Position numbers and translations under genes: made by a program
Assembly (NCBI GenBank): GCA_946894095.1
Contig: OX335650.1
Span: 1,860,001-1,924,000 of the forward strand
Reading direction: 5' to 3'
Length of the DNA: 64,000 nucleotides
DNA from: Incurvaria masculella
Lineage: Eukaryota; Arthropoda; Insecta; Lepidoptera; Incurvariidae
Part shown: one piece after another, positions 20,971-31,596 of the stretch
Layout: each line of letters begins with the position of its first letter
Numbering within the stretch: the first letter of the stretch is position 1
The notes under the pieces: generated by a model
What the model was told of the DNA's origin: nothing
The model's input: the letters and a program-made list of their open reading frames with translations, nothing else
The model's database searches: none

Positions 20971-21302
20971 AGTGGTCAGTCCGAGTTCTTACTAAATTGG
21001 CGTTTACGGAACTTCGAAGTTAGGCAAAAATGTCAAAATTTGGTTTGACTTCTTCAGCCTTCAAAACTCGGACGTCATATTTGTATGAAAACGCGAAGTC
21101 GGCGTAAACGGCAACGTCAACGTATTGCCCGTGATGCTGAGTAAGCTGTCAAATCAAACTTGGACTCGCAAATGTTAGTTCGCATAACGCCCACTGCGCG
21201 CGCACTTCAATTTCTCGATACATTTGAAAACGCCAGTCGATCGGTTTGGCGTAAACGCCAATTACGTAAACGTCAATACTGAGACTACGGGCTCAGACCA
21301 CT
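20971..21302. mobile_element. AGTGGTC MITE, copy 2
   Basis: Left AGTGGTCAGTCCGAGTT, right inverse AGTGGTCTGAGCCCGTAGTC. This copy keeps the outermost AGTGGTC on both sides. Inner inverted repeats contain AAATTGGCGTTTACGGAA. Confidence 0.85.
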
Positions 21303-21761
21303 ACACGCGCCGGAGTTAGGATCGTATCTGCACGCTTTCAGATTTTTACGACGACCATAAACCTACAGAAAGAATTAAAGATGAAGTATTGCAGTGAGAC
21401 GGTGCTTGACAAATGGCATACATTAAGAACATATTTCATTGAAATAATTATTTTAGACATGCGAATAGGCTAAATTACAATTATACTTATACGCTAATTT
21501 GGGTAGACTACTTGAAAGATACCTGCAGCACTGAAACCCCTAATGCATAACCTAATATGAAGTAAAATTAAACCCAACACAATGTTTCCGGGTTCAGGGG
21601 GAAAAAGTTAAAATTTCACCTCAAGCGATGTCGATGTAGGTCACCCCACATTAGTATCGTGCCAGGACAGCCTAGAGGAATATAACTCCACCAGATTGAC
21701 CAAGTACTTCGTAAAGGTCAAGTACGTAGCACCCGTAATCTTAGAGCATTTATGAAAACAT
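21303..21761. other. Stretch without recognised gene
   Basis: No coding or repeat signal that I can support. Confidence 0.5.
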
Positions 21762-22132
21762 GTTTTTTTTTATGTGACTGGACATGGATGGCTAATACCA
21801 CACCTGTCATGGTATTAGCCCAACATACCACATGGGAACTAGGTGCCATGCCAGGACCTTCCTTATATTGCACGGCTACATTGAACTGGATGGAAAACAC
21901 GGACAATTTTCATTGCCGCTTCGACCATCGTTCATCCAACGCGATGGTACCAACCCGGGCGGGATAAACCCTACCACCTAGTAAGTAAGGAAGGGGACCT
22001 ACAGTTTAACATGGAATCCGAGCCACGGCCAGCCTCTCTCAACAATCGAATGGTCACCCATCCAAGACCAGACCGGACTCAGCGTTGCTTAACTTCGGCG
22101 AGCGATCGCCGAAGTGTCGCGCCACTGGGCCA
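21762..22132 (-). mobile_element. 5S-headed SINE, nearly full length
   Basis: Minus orientation: T-run tail at 21762-21770, body, then the head with GGTCACCCATCCAAGACC and GTTGCTTAACTTCGGCGAGC (inverse of 5S boxes C and A). It stops within the last bases of the head (the CTGAGGCTGAC end is lost). Confidence 0.9.
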
Positions 22133-22720
22133 TGTTTGGAGTCATGGACCCCTTGCGAAATTTTCTAAACATGATGGACTCTTTCAAAACTTAAATAATT
22201 GAGGGAAAAAAATCAAGGCATTTTGAATAAACTTATTTTATTAATAACCACAGAAATAATAAATTTAGCAAAATGTTAAGGGTCGATCACGTGCACTATT
22301 TATTGTCATCGATTCAAAGGACCCTTAAGGGGTCCACGGACCCTGCGTAAAGTAACCTAGACTGCGTGATTTCTTTTTACATTCCATGTAATCCTTGTAA
22401 AAAAGGATTCCAAAAACATAAAACAGGAAAACAGAATCCATGTAAAAAAAATATATCCTGACAATTATATTGATGCCCTGTATGTCACTGTGTATGTCAA
22501 ATTTTTATCTGTATTCTGACAATTATGACTTATTTGATAAACGTATTTAGTTTTTAATTTCTAAATATTAATTAAAGCAAGATTTTAAAACGGCATATGG
22601 TAATATTATGTAAATGTTAGGTTATAACAGTGTATACCTAGGAATAGTGAGTTTTTAACTCGAATTTTTGCCTCTTGCCATGAAATAGATTATGACGACT
22701 CCAAGTGTTCCTGACGGAAC
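22133..22720. other. Stretch without recognised gene
   Basis: Contains GGACCCTTAAGGGGTCC, a palindrome at about 22319-22335. No coding motif. Confidence 0.45.
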
Positions 22721-22934
22721 CTCGACGTTTCGGAACCTCACATGGGCTCCATCTTAAGGGTAACGTGCCTGTCGCGAAGGAGGTAGGCACGTTACTGGCT
22801 ACCCGTCGCTCTGCTTGACTTCGCAGCGTTCTTCTCGCTCAGAGCGACGGGTAGTCAGTAACGTGCCTACCTCCGTCGCGACAGTCACGGGTTCTCCGGA
22901 AGATGGAGTCCATGTGAGGCTCCGAAACGTCGAG
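22721..22934. repeat. Hairpin of about 95-bp arms with GAAACGTCGAG ends
   Basis: Left arm 22721-22813 (CTCGACGTTTCGGAACCTCA to CTACCCGTCGCTCTG) pairs with right arm about 22840-22934. Mismatches are few in the inner 50 bp (GGAGGTAGGCACGTTACT, identical on both arms); the spacer is about 26 bp. GAAACGTCGAG-ended foldbacks recur in arthropod MITEs; the same string lies in the element at 57012-57558. Confidence 0.85.
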
Positions 22935-23030
22935 CAGCACGTCCTGCTCCTCATACGCGCGGTAAGCCATCGAACTAAATATTAGAGTTATATCCCGCGT
23001 AAGTTTAAAAATAGTGAAATGATTTATGTT

Positions 23031-23411
23031 TATTTTTTTTTTATGTGACTGGACATGGATGGCTAATACCACACCTTCTGTCATGGTATTAGCCCAACAC
23101 ACCACATGGGAACTAGGTACCATGCCAGGACCTTCCTTATATTGCACGGCTACATTGATGGTAAACACGGACAATTTTTATTGCCGCTTCGACCATCGTT
23201 CATCCAATGCGATGGTACCAACCCGGGCGGGATTAACCCTACCACCTAGTAAGTAAGGAAGGGGACCTACAGTTTAACGTGAAATCCGAACCACGGCCAG
23301 CCTCTCTCAACGGTCGAATGGTCACCCATCCAAGACCAGACCGGACCCAGCGTTGCTTAACTTCGGAGAGCGATCGCCGAAGTGTCGCGCCACTGGGCCA
23401 CTGAGGCTGAC
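23031..23411 (-). mobile_element. 5S-headed SINE, full length
   Basis: Complete from the T-run to the terminal GCCACTGAGGCTGAC. Small deletion in the body (CTACATTGATGGTAAACAC). Confidence 0.92.
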
Positions 23412-24825
23412 AAATTCTTTTAAATTTAATAAAAAATTCAAATTTAATTCTTTAGCTTTTGTTTTATTTGTTTATTGTACATTGTTGCATTGCGAGCAAT
23501 GGCGTCAACGCGCGACCACTAGTTTCCAACTCATCGAATGGGATTTAAAAGTTGTGTGAGAGCTCGGTGCGGAGTGTGGTTGCCGGCAACAGGGTTGTAC
23601 CCTGCAAAGAACTAATCGATTATATTCTAACAAAATATCGAAACGTTGTTTTAGAATGAAAAATTGCCTGTGTCACTCTCCGGCCCATACACAATTTCAA
23701 TGCAAAAAAACACGTCGATCCGTTGGTAAGTTAGTGCATAAGAAAAATAAACCAAAAAAAGACGTTCGAATTTATAACATATTAGGAATTATAAGTAAAA
23801 TCGTATTGTGCTAAGGCCAACTGCGTTGATTAAATCCAATATATCCAATAGATCCATTGGTTAAACCTACATTTACGGGGTTCAGCATGCTACGTTTGGC
23901 ATTTGTTTGCTTTTTATTATATGAACGAATACTTAATTTATTTAATTAATATATTTATTGAAACTTACAGCCCATTACAAGATAAATCGTCATATTGTAG
24001 TTTCCAAAAAATTAGGCCAATTAAAAGTTTCACAAATTGTAAAAGTATTTAAAACCCTTAAGTTACAGAGATACAATCGTGAGCGTACATGATATGTGAG
24101 GCTGTGTGTGTGTGTGTGAGTAGTGAGTATTTTTTGATATAGGGGTGTATGTGTTAGTGTATCAGTATGCGTGTTACCAAGTTATAGGAAGAGCAACAAA
24201 ATGCCAGTAATTAAAATGAATACCATTATTATTTTCATTCAATTTTATTAAACTATATTATATTATGAAAATATGTTATGATGATTTTGTTTTAAACCTT
24301 TTTTTCTAGTTCACTATCACTTGCCAGATTTAATAATAGATTCACTGATTTTTTTTTTCGAAAAGTTATTTTATTTGAGAAAAAGAGATCACTATCCTGG
24401 AAAAGATTATTATAAGTGCGAGTAAGACTTGGGATTAGTGCATTGTGAGCATAGTTAGTGGCATGAACAGGTTCGTGAAAGAGTTTCGTATGCCGTGTGC
24501 GGTGCGACATATACGTATCGCGCCTGAAAATACGTAGATCGATAAAACACAGGTTCAGCTGCCTACATATATATACGACCCACGTTAAAAAACGAGACAG
24601 TTAGCGTAGCCATTGCTCTGGCCAGCCATGGAAAGCCACATGCTACGTCAGGGCGTAATTCTGGAGAACGAAATAGCAAACTACTTTTGAACACGTGGTA
24701 AAAATTATGTAAGCAGCGATTTTTTTAGGATGCCTATTTTTGTCTCCGGAATCATCTCCGTCCTAGTGTGTGCTTTTGAAAGAACCTTCCTGTATATTAT
24801 ATATGTTCAGATTAAAACAAAGTAC
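23412..24825. other. Stretch without recognised gene; GT microsatellite
   Basis: A (GT)n run lies at about 24102-24118. The frame at 24292-24510 (minus) shows no motif I recognise. Otherwise AT-rich and unassigned. Confidence 0.5.
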
Positions 24826-25644
24826 TTTTTTTTTATGTGACTGGACATGGATGGCTAATACCACACCTTCTGTCATGGTATTAGCCCAACACACCACATG
24901 GGAACTAGGTGCCATGCCAGGACCATCCTTATATTGCACGGCTACATTGAACTGGATGGAAAACACGGACAATTTTAATTTTTTTTTTTTATGCGACCTG
25001 ACATGGATGGCTAATACCACACAACTACCGTTATGATATTAGCCCAATACACCACATTCCCGAAGGAATTAGGTGCCATGCCAGGACCTTCCCTTTATGA
25101 GCACGGCTACATTAAACTGGATGGAAAACACGGACAATTTTTCATTGCCGTTTCGACCATCTTTTCATCCAATGCGATGCTACCAACCCGGGCGGGCTTA
25201 AACCCTACCACCTAGTAGGGGAAGGGGACCTACAGTTTTACATGGATTCCGAACCATGGAGCAGCTCGCATTCGTGACGAAATGCACTTGTCGAACTCTG
25301 AAAGAGAAAGACAGTAGTGCAAGTTGGTATTGAACCCGGGCCTCTGGTACGCTAGGCCAGTCCCCGCGCCACTAGGCTACGAGCCGCTCGAACTAGGCTA
25401 CGAGCCGCTCATTTTGCCGCTTCGACCATCGTTCATCCAATGCGGTGGTACCAACCCGGGCGGGATTACCCCTACCATCTAGTAAGTAAGAAAGGGGAAC
25501 TACAGTTTAACGTGGAATCCGAACCATGGCCAGCCTTTCTCAACGGTCGAATGGTCACCCATCCAAGACCAGACCGGACCCAGCGTTGCTTGACCTCGGA
25601 GAGCGATCGCCGCAGTGTCGCGCCACTGGGCCACTGAGGCTGAC
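24826..25644 (-). mobile_element. 5S-headed SINE split by a tRNA-headed SINE
   Basis: The 3' part of the body (24826-24978, ending GGACAATTTTAA) and the rest (25411-25644, starting ATTTTGCCGCTTCGACC) join into one normal element when 24979-25410 is removed. The duplicated target is approximately ATTTT. The 5S head is complete at the right (GTTGCTTGACCTCGGAGAGC to GCCACTGAGGCTGAC). Confidence 0.9.
24979..25410 (-). mobile_element. tRNA-headed SINE inserted in a 5S-headed SINE
   Basis: T-run, then ATGCGACCTGACATGG, the tRNA-type body variants (CCGTTATGATATTAGCCCAA; CCCTTTATGAGCACGG), the linker and the head (B-box inverse GGTATTGAACCC at about 25328-25339). The outermost head sequence CTAGGCTACGAGCCGCTC is duplicated in tandem (about 21-bp period, 25371-25410). 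Confidence 0.92.
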
Positions 25645-25768
25645 GATTTTAAGCGGCTTTTATTTTGCTTTGTAATAGATTAACATATTTTCGTACATAA
25701 AAAGCATTGCAAACGAACACTTTAAAAATTCTAAATTTACCCTTTACATCTGCGAAAAATCTCACTAA

Positions 25769-26018
25769 GGGCCGATTTTTCAATCCTCAGATAGAACTTA
25801 TCGGACTGATAGTACAAATTCACGTATGGCAAAAGACGGAAAGACATCGCCGGAGAATTATGTCTCCTATCACAATTATCTGACTATAATTGACTGAATC
25901 TGAATAAATTTACTTACTTAATCGGATGGATACGCAGAAGTATAAATAAATCCGTCGAATAGCTATCTGGCTGTTAGATAAACAGCCAGATAGCTATTTC
26001 GACTATTGAAAAACCAAC
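25769..26018. mobile_element. Small MITE with GATTTTTCAAT ends, copy 2
   Basis: Left GGGCCGATTTTTCAATCCTC and right GACTATTGAAAAACC. It is inverted relative to the copy at 11667 and shares GATAGAACTTATCGGACTGA with its inverse there. Near its right end, TAGCTATCTGGCTGTTAGAT and an adjacent inverse (AACAGCCAGATAGCTA) form a local hairpin. Confidence 0.8.
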
Positions 26019-26159
26019 CATTACACATTTAATTGGAGACCTTTTGAATACCAACGCTTTCAGAATTCGAAAGTGTTCTGCGTTGTCAGGGTTCCGCTGG
26101 CGAGCAGGAAGCATCGTATATTAGGATATAGATAGGCTCCACTCCTAGAGTAGGCTTCA

Positions 26160-26400
26160 GGCTTCAGGACGACGCCATTGTCTGCGGCTGTCTCCGGTCG
26201 GCGACGGAAACGCTCGCGGCGCGGCTGGCGGCGGGGGCGCGGAGTAGGGCGGCTACTTTGTTCCAGGCCGAGCTCGCTGGGCGCGCTAACATCCTTGCCA
26301 GACGAGGGTTCCGTAGGACGCCAAAGGACCGGAAGCGGCAGACGAAAGTTTGGAAGCCAGTTGCTGGCGTCAGTAAAGCGGCAAAAAAATGTTTCAAACA
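26160..26400. other. GC-rich segment with open frames on both strands
   Basis: The plus frame from 26178 (MSAAVSGRRRKRSRRGWRRG) is arginine-rich; the minus frame (26397 to 26164) is alanine-rich. Both are expected from GC-rich sequence. I do not recognise either. It could be part of a LINE open reading frame or a promoter-proximal CpG segment. Confidence 0.3.
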
Positions 26401-26419
26401 GGAACGCTTTGTGATTTTT

Positions 26420-27282
26420 TGTGACTGAGTGTTTTGTGACTGAATGTTTTTGTGAAATCCTGCCTTTAGGGTTCCGGGATAGTTAGGAACCCTTACATCT
26501 TCAGTTTAATAGATCAAAGTTGGTGCTTAGCTTCTTTTGTCCATATCTTTATGTAAAACATATTATTACAATAGGTAATTGGATTGTTTATATGGGTTTT
26601 TAAGAATAAGCCAAAAAATCAATTAAAGAAAGTTAACTACTTTATGAATATACTGCAAGGACCAGCAAAACATACCATTTGCGAGTAATGTGTCTTCCAA
26701 TTTCGCCACCAGCTATAAACCCATAATTTGGAATTCTCCTACAGTCCCTCCTACCGTAATCAATGCCCCTACTAACACAGTTTTTAAGATTATACCGGAT
26801 ATTGACTGAAATATTTATGAAACTAGTAGTTCTATTTCTTACTAGCTTAAAAACCGATAGTTAAATCATATGAAATGAGTATTGTAAACAAAATTTCTCG
26901 ATATAACATTTTGGAAAATGTAATACTTGATATTTTTCATCCAAGCGTGTAAACGGTCACCATACTTTGTTTAGGTTGAACACGAACGGTGGCGGAGGCA
27001 AGGGGATAGTGTATCGTGACTTCACGATTCACTATTCTTATATTCAAAAATCGTGTATTTTAAAAAATATGTCAAATTAAGCATTACAGATATCGACATA
27101 ATTCTTTCCTCGTAATTCAATCATGTTGACGTCGTCACCAAAATCTTATTTGCACCATTCCGGCACGTAAAAACATACAAGCATCGACATACCAAAGCAA
27201 TTTTTTAGATGCATACAAGTGGGCCCACTGCATTTCTTCCCATGCATGTCGTACGAGCCGACTAAGGAATTCATCGTTCTTG
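26420..27282. other. Stretch without recognised gene
   Basis: Includes a scrap of the palindrome-element 3' end (GGGTTCCGGGATAGTTAGGA at about 26469). Otherwise unassigned AT-rich sequence. Confidence 0.45.
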
Positions 27283-27492
27283 GTTCGGATTCCATTTAAA
27301 TCTATAGGTCCATTTCACCTACTAGGTGGAGTGTTGGTACCATGAAAGGATGGTCGAAGTGGCTATGAAAATTCATCCGTGTTTTCCACTCAGTTCAATG
27401 TACCCTGCTCATAGAAGGATAGTCCTGGCGTGATACCGAAATCCTCCGCTCATGGGCTCATGGCTGTGGGTGTGACCCATCCATGTCTAGTA
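27283..27492 (+). mobile_element. Decayed SINE body
   Basis: GTTCGGATTCCATTTAAATC, ACCTACTAGGTGGAG, GGATGGTCGAAGTGGCTATG, TTCCACTCAGTTCAATGTA and CATCCATGTCTAG in order. An old, diverged copy without a readable head. Confidence 0.7.
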
Positions 27493-27597
27493 AATATCAT
27501 AATAGCAAATCTTAAATCAACTTTTTTTTATGTATATATTATTTCTGCTTACAGAATTAATATGATAAATATATAAGGCAAACAACTAATCTGGTTG

Positions 27598-27717
27598 TAT
27601 ATATAAGGAAGGTCCTGGCATGGCACCTAGTTCCCATGTGGTGTGTTGGGCTAATACCATGACAGAACTTGTGGTATTAGCCATCCATGTCCAGTCACAT
27701 AAAAAAAAAAAAAAAAT
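27598..27717 (+). mobile_element. 5'-truncated SINE (5S-type body)
   Basis: Starts in the body at TATATAAGGAAGGTCCTGGC and runs intact to a 15-base A tail. The sharp 5' truncation and intact tail indicate target-primed reverse transcription that stopped early. Confidence 0.85.
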
Positions 27718-27751
27718 GTAGCTTTTTGTTATTGTTGTAGAGACAGTACCA

Positions 27752-28138
27752 TAACCTTTTTATGTAACTAGACATGGATGGTTAACACCGAATTGACTGT
27801 CCGTAACACACCACACTAACTAGGAACAATGCGATGGAACTAGGGGCCATGCCAGGACCTTCCTTATATTGCTCATCTACAATGAACTCGATGGAATAAC
27901 GGACAATTTTCATTGCCGCTTCGACCATCGTTCATTCAATGCGAAGGTAAAACCCCGGACGGGATTACGGGATACGTTGTAAGTAAGGAAAGGGACCTAC
28001 AGTTTAACGTGAAATCCAAACCACGGCCAGCCTCAACGGTTAAAAAATGGTCACCCATCCAGAACCTACCCGCGCTCAGAGGTGCTTCCCCAGCTAATCG
28101 AATCGCAAGGCGCCGCACACTGAGCTACCGAGACTGAC
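27752..28138 (-). mobile_element. Diverged 5S-type SINE
   Basis: TTTTTATGTAACTAGACATG, a body with substitutions, and a head region that keeps GGTCACCCATCCAGAACC. The box A region has changed to GGTGCTTCCCCAGCTAATCG. It ends GAGCTACCGAGACTGAC. It may represent an older subfamily rather than a decayed young copy. Confidence 0.7.
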
Positions 28139-28719
28139 TTGTATCACCATTACAAGTAATGTATGGATAATTTTATTTTACTTTAAATTATGATAACATT
28201 TATTCGGAGCCTAGACGCGGTAAGCGACCGCTTGCATTTTACCGAGTTGACAGCTCGTTTCCGAACCGGAATCGACCTGACGTACTTTGATTAATTTACA
28301 CATTTACCGACGACTGCGTCACCGAATATACAATGAAAATTCCTTTTAATTTTCTATCAAATGTAGTTGTATTTCGGACGCCGAGTATCGTATAATTTAT
28401 ATTTTATAAATTCCATGCATGCTGTACTTATAATTTCCATTTTCAGCGAGATGGAAATGAACTGAACCATGATATATGCAAATATATTTTATTTTTACAT
28501 TGTACAGCGCAGCGGACCGCCGCGAGCAGTGAATAGTTTTAACGGTATTACAAGCAAAACAAAGAGTCGTTGGATGGATTCTCCGTCAGTGAAATTCAGA
28601 AATCGGAGACGAATGAAAATCATAGATTGAAAAAATATTAATTCACCCCTATGAAATGTACGTATATCAAGGATCAAATAAGTTTTTTTCAGTCAGTTCA
28701 GTTGAAAAAGGTATTCTTT
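28139..28719. other. Stretch without recognised gene
   Basis: No motif or repeat boundary that I can support. Confidence 0.5.
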
Positions 28720-29007
28720 TTAAGGGTTCCGTACCCAAAAAGTGAAAACGGGACCCTATTACTAAGCCTCCGCTGTCCGTCCGTTCGTCCGACTGTCACA
28801 GGGCTGTATCTCATAAACCGTAATAGGTAGGCAGCTGAAATTTTCACAGAGTGTGTATTTTGCCGCTATAACAACAAATAGGTAGAATTTTAAAATAATA
28901 AAAATTAAAGGGGGCCCATACAAAAAACCTGATTTGTTTGTTTTAAATATTTTACGATTGTACGGAACCCTTCGTGTGCGAGTCCGACTCGCACTTGGCC
29001 AGTTTTT
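28720..29007 (-). mobile_element. GTGCGAGTC-palindrome element, copy 6
   Basis: Full length in minus orientation: TTAAGGGTTCCGTACCCAAA at the left, GCGAGTCCGACTCGCACTTG and GCCAGTTTTTTT at the right. The GTCC run is short and interrupted (CCGTCCGTTCGTCC). Confidence 0.9.
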
Positions 29008-29029
29008 TTATGACTATTGCCAACGTTTT

Positions 29030-29438
29030 GTAGCGGCTCGTAGCCTAGTGGCGCGGGAACTGGCCTAGCGTACCAGAGGCCTGGGTTCAATACCGACATG
29101 CACCACTGTGTTTCTCTTTCCGAGTTCGATAAGTGCATTTCATCACGAATGCGAGCTGCTCCATGGTTCGGAATCCATGTAAAACTGTACGTCCCCTTCC
29201 CCTACTAAGTGGTAGGGTTTAAGCCCGCCCGGGTTGGTACCATCGCATCGGATGAAAAGATGGTCGAAGCGGCAATGAAAAATTGTGCGTGTTTTCCATC
29301 CAGTTCAATGTAGCGGTGCTCATAAAGGGAAGGCCCTGGCATGGCACCAAATTCCTTCGGGAATGTGGTGTATTGGGCTAATATCATAACGGTAGTTGTG
29401 TGGTATTAGCAATCCATGTCAGGTCGCATAAAAAAAAC
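29030..29438 (+). mobile_element. tRNA-headed SINE, full length
   Basis: AGCGGCTCGTAGCCTAGTGG head, B-box GGTTCAATACC at about 29093-29103, linker, complete body and an 8-base A tail. It begins 22 bp after a palindrome element. Confidence 0.92.
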
Positions 29439-29439
29439 G

Positions 29440-30170
29440 TTTATCTTTTGTAGCATTAAACGAAACGGAGTGTTTAGTATTGTACAACGTCTATACGCTT
29501 GATAATTTTATGTTTTTAATGGCATGACATTACCGTTATCTCCTTAATTTGAGTTTGTTGAGTAGGTACGCTTGTGGCAAAATGCAATTATAGGGGAACG
29601 TGTACAATGGTGTTACAACCCGATCTTCCGTGAATGGGAACATATCTAATAGGTACTCCTTCACGGAAAAGAGGAAATAATGTTTGGAATCTAATGATAA
29701 TAATCTACAATATTATATAACTTGTAATAAACATTTTTTAACTTTCTGTCAGCCTCAGTGGCCCAGTGGCGCGACACTTCGGCGATCGCTCTCCGAAGTT
29801 AAGCAACGCTAGGTCCGGTCTGGTCTTGGATGGGTGACCATTCGACCGTTGAGAGAGGCTGGCCGTGGTTCGGATTCCACGTTAAGCTGTAGGTCCCCTT
29901 CCTTACTTACTAGGTGGTAGGGATTATCCCGCCCGGGTTGGTACCATCGCATTGGATGAACGATGGTCGAAGCGGCAATGAAAATTGTCCGTGTTTTCCA
30001 TCCAGTTCAATGTAGCCGTGCAATATAAGGAAGGTCCTGGCATGGCACCTAGTTCCCATGGGGTGTGTTGGGCTAATAACATGACAGAACTTGTGGTATT
30101 AGCCATCCATGTCCAGTCACATAAAAAAAAATGGTGAAAAAAAAATATGATGACAAATAAATAAATATAT
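29440..30170 (+). pseudogene. LINE C-terminus and tail, copy B, split by a SINE
   Basis: TAGCATTAAACGAAACGGAG and ACAATGGTGTTACAACCCGA match copy A (18540-18660), with an extra segment of about 70 bp at 29500-29575. After the 5S-headed SINE (29748-30131) the LINE 3' tail resumes as GATGACAAATAAATAAATAT, as in copy A (18764-18783). The SINE therefore landed in the 3' region of an existing LINE copy. Confidence 0.65.
29748..30131 (+). mobile_element. 5S-headed SINE, full length, inside a LINE 3' region
   Basis: GTCAGCCTCAGTGGCCCAGT to a 9-base A tail. The head is nearly identical to that at 14549 (CGCTAGG for CGTTGGG). Confidence 0.92.
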
Positions 30171-30419
30171 GCATAAAATTCTTCGAAACATTTAAGAGCC
30201 CTCTATTTACAACGCCGAACTACAAGACGTGCAATAGTGGTTACCCATCACGCTTGCATTTCATTTTAACTGTAAACGTTGCTATGATGGGTTTATCCTG
30301 ATGGGAACACTTACTCTGCCCGTCGCTTACTTATTTACTTAACTGCTAATCTATTAAGGTTTTCTATAAGGATATCGAGATAAAGTAAGAAATTAATTTA
30401 CTATCTAAAATTCAGGGAC
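30171..30419. other. Stretch without recognised gene
   Basis: Short, AT-rich, no signal. Confidence 0.5.
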
Positions 30420-30650
30420 TTCATTGCTTCCATTTTGTGTTAATTGTCCAAACGGCAGATTACCTTTTGTCATATTTATGAATTCCTACAAGAAACCTTC
30501 TACACTACCGATCTCAAAGAATTCCAGGAAGCCAGCAAAACGTCAGTGTCCAAAATGCTTTCTTCAGATATGCTGGAAAATTTGGTGGCCAAATAACGAA
30601 AAGCTTTATATGACTGTTACGTGATCATCTCTTTTCTAATATGAAATCAA
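30420..30650 (+). pseudogene. Candidate degenerate exon or processed fragment
   Basis: One frame reads YEFLQETFYTTDLKEFQEAS, then KTSVSKMLSSDMLENLVAK, a stop, and RKALYDCYVIISFLI. Composition and periodicity look protein-like, more than in surrounding noise, but two in-frame stops lie at its edges. I do not recognise the family. It may be a decayed host exon or an unrecognised element. Confidence 0.25.
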
Positions 30651-31596
30651 TTTTCAAATAATTTACTTTAAGGCGCTAGGACTAGCCAACTACTCGCGCC
30701 ATACAAATGCACTTTATAACAAATGTAATAATATGTAGTGAAACGCTTCAGCAAATCCAAATAGAACTCCAGACTGATAATGGATTGTTAATATTTTTTT
30801 ATTCCATAATTTATTTAAATAATAATAAAAATAAAAAAGTTGATTTTTCTCATTAGAAATCTGAAAGTAATTCGATTTCTAGATATAAGCAAAAACAGCA
30901 TATATGCATAAACAAAAAATTCCATTAGCTTTTAGATTTCTACATTTAGTCAAAAAAGTTCGGAAATGGACACCGTTTCCGCAATGTATTTTGTATAGAA
31001 AAAGGAAACATACATTAACGAAAATAATTCGTTTCCTAGACAAGGAATCATATTTTGTAAGAATGACACTTATAATCGTCAGACTTAGTTAGTTAACTTG
31101 GGGTGCCTCGTCTAACTTTGCGATTTGGCTAGTACCAGGCCCTTGAGGCCTTATTTCATTTTTGTCCCATAACTATACAACAGACAGTACTTTGCGAATT
31201 TGTTAATATTTTCAAATCTTAGATTTCCTGTGACTTCACGACAGCCTTAATTGTATTTATTTCACATGCGATTACCAATGTACTCGGAGAGAAAAGAACG
31301 ACCGCATTTCTCAGTTACGTAAATAAAAAAATACTCTTACATTTCGTATGGGGAAAGGGTTTCGAACGTATTGCTATTTCTTGTTGCTATTTCAATATTG
31401 TGGAAAAAAAATCTTACGTAGTAAATGAACAGCCCCTTATTAAATGTCAACTCGGAGTTTACGTAAGGAAGTCTCGGCCCTGACTTTTCAAGATCCGAAG
31501 TCTCGGACATCACCTCGGGAACGACCGGGATAGACACAAGAGCTACGGGCGCCCTGAATGACCCTTCTCCGCGAGCGAGGCTAGAGGCTGAAAGAC
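30651..31596. other. Stretch without recognised gene
   Basis: AT-rich with short frames only. The segment just before the MITE at 31597 is GC-richer (about 31490-31590) and open on the minus strand, without a known motif. Confidence 0.45.

Noticed and set aside
9412..29110. tRNA genes at the A/B-box pairs
   Set aside because: No complete cloverleaf; the B-box is followed by the SINE linker and body, repeated at many sites.
14549..30131. 5S rRNA genes
   Set aside because: Only the internal promoter half is present, preceded by non-5S sequence and followed by the SINE body and an A tail; these are SINE heads, not rRNA genes.
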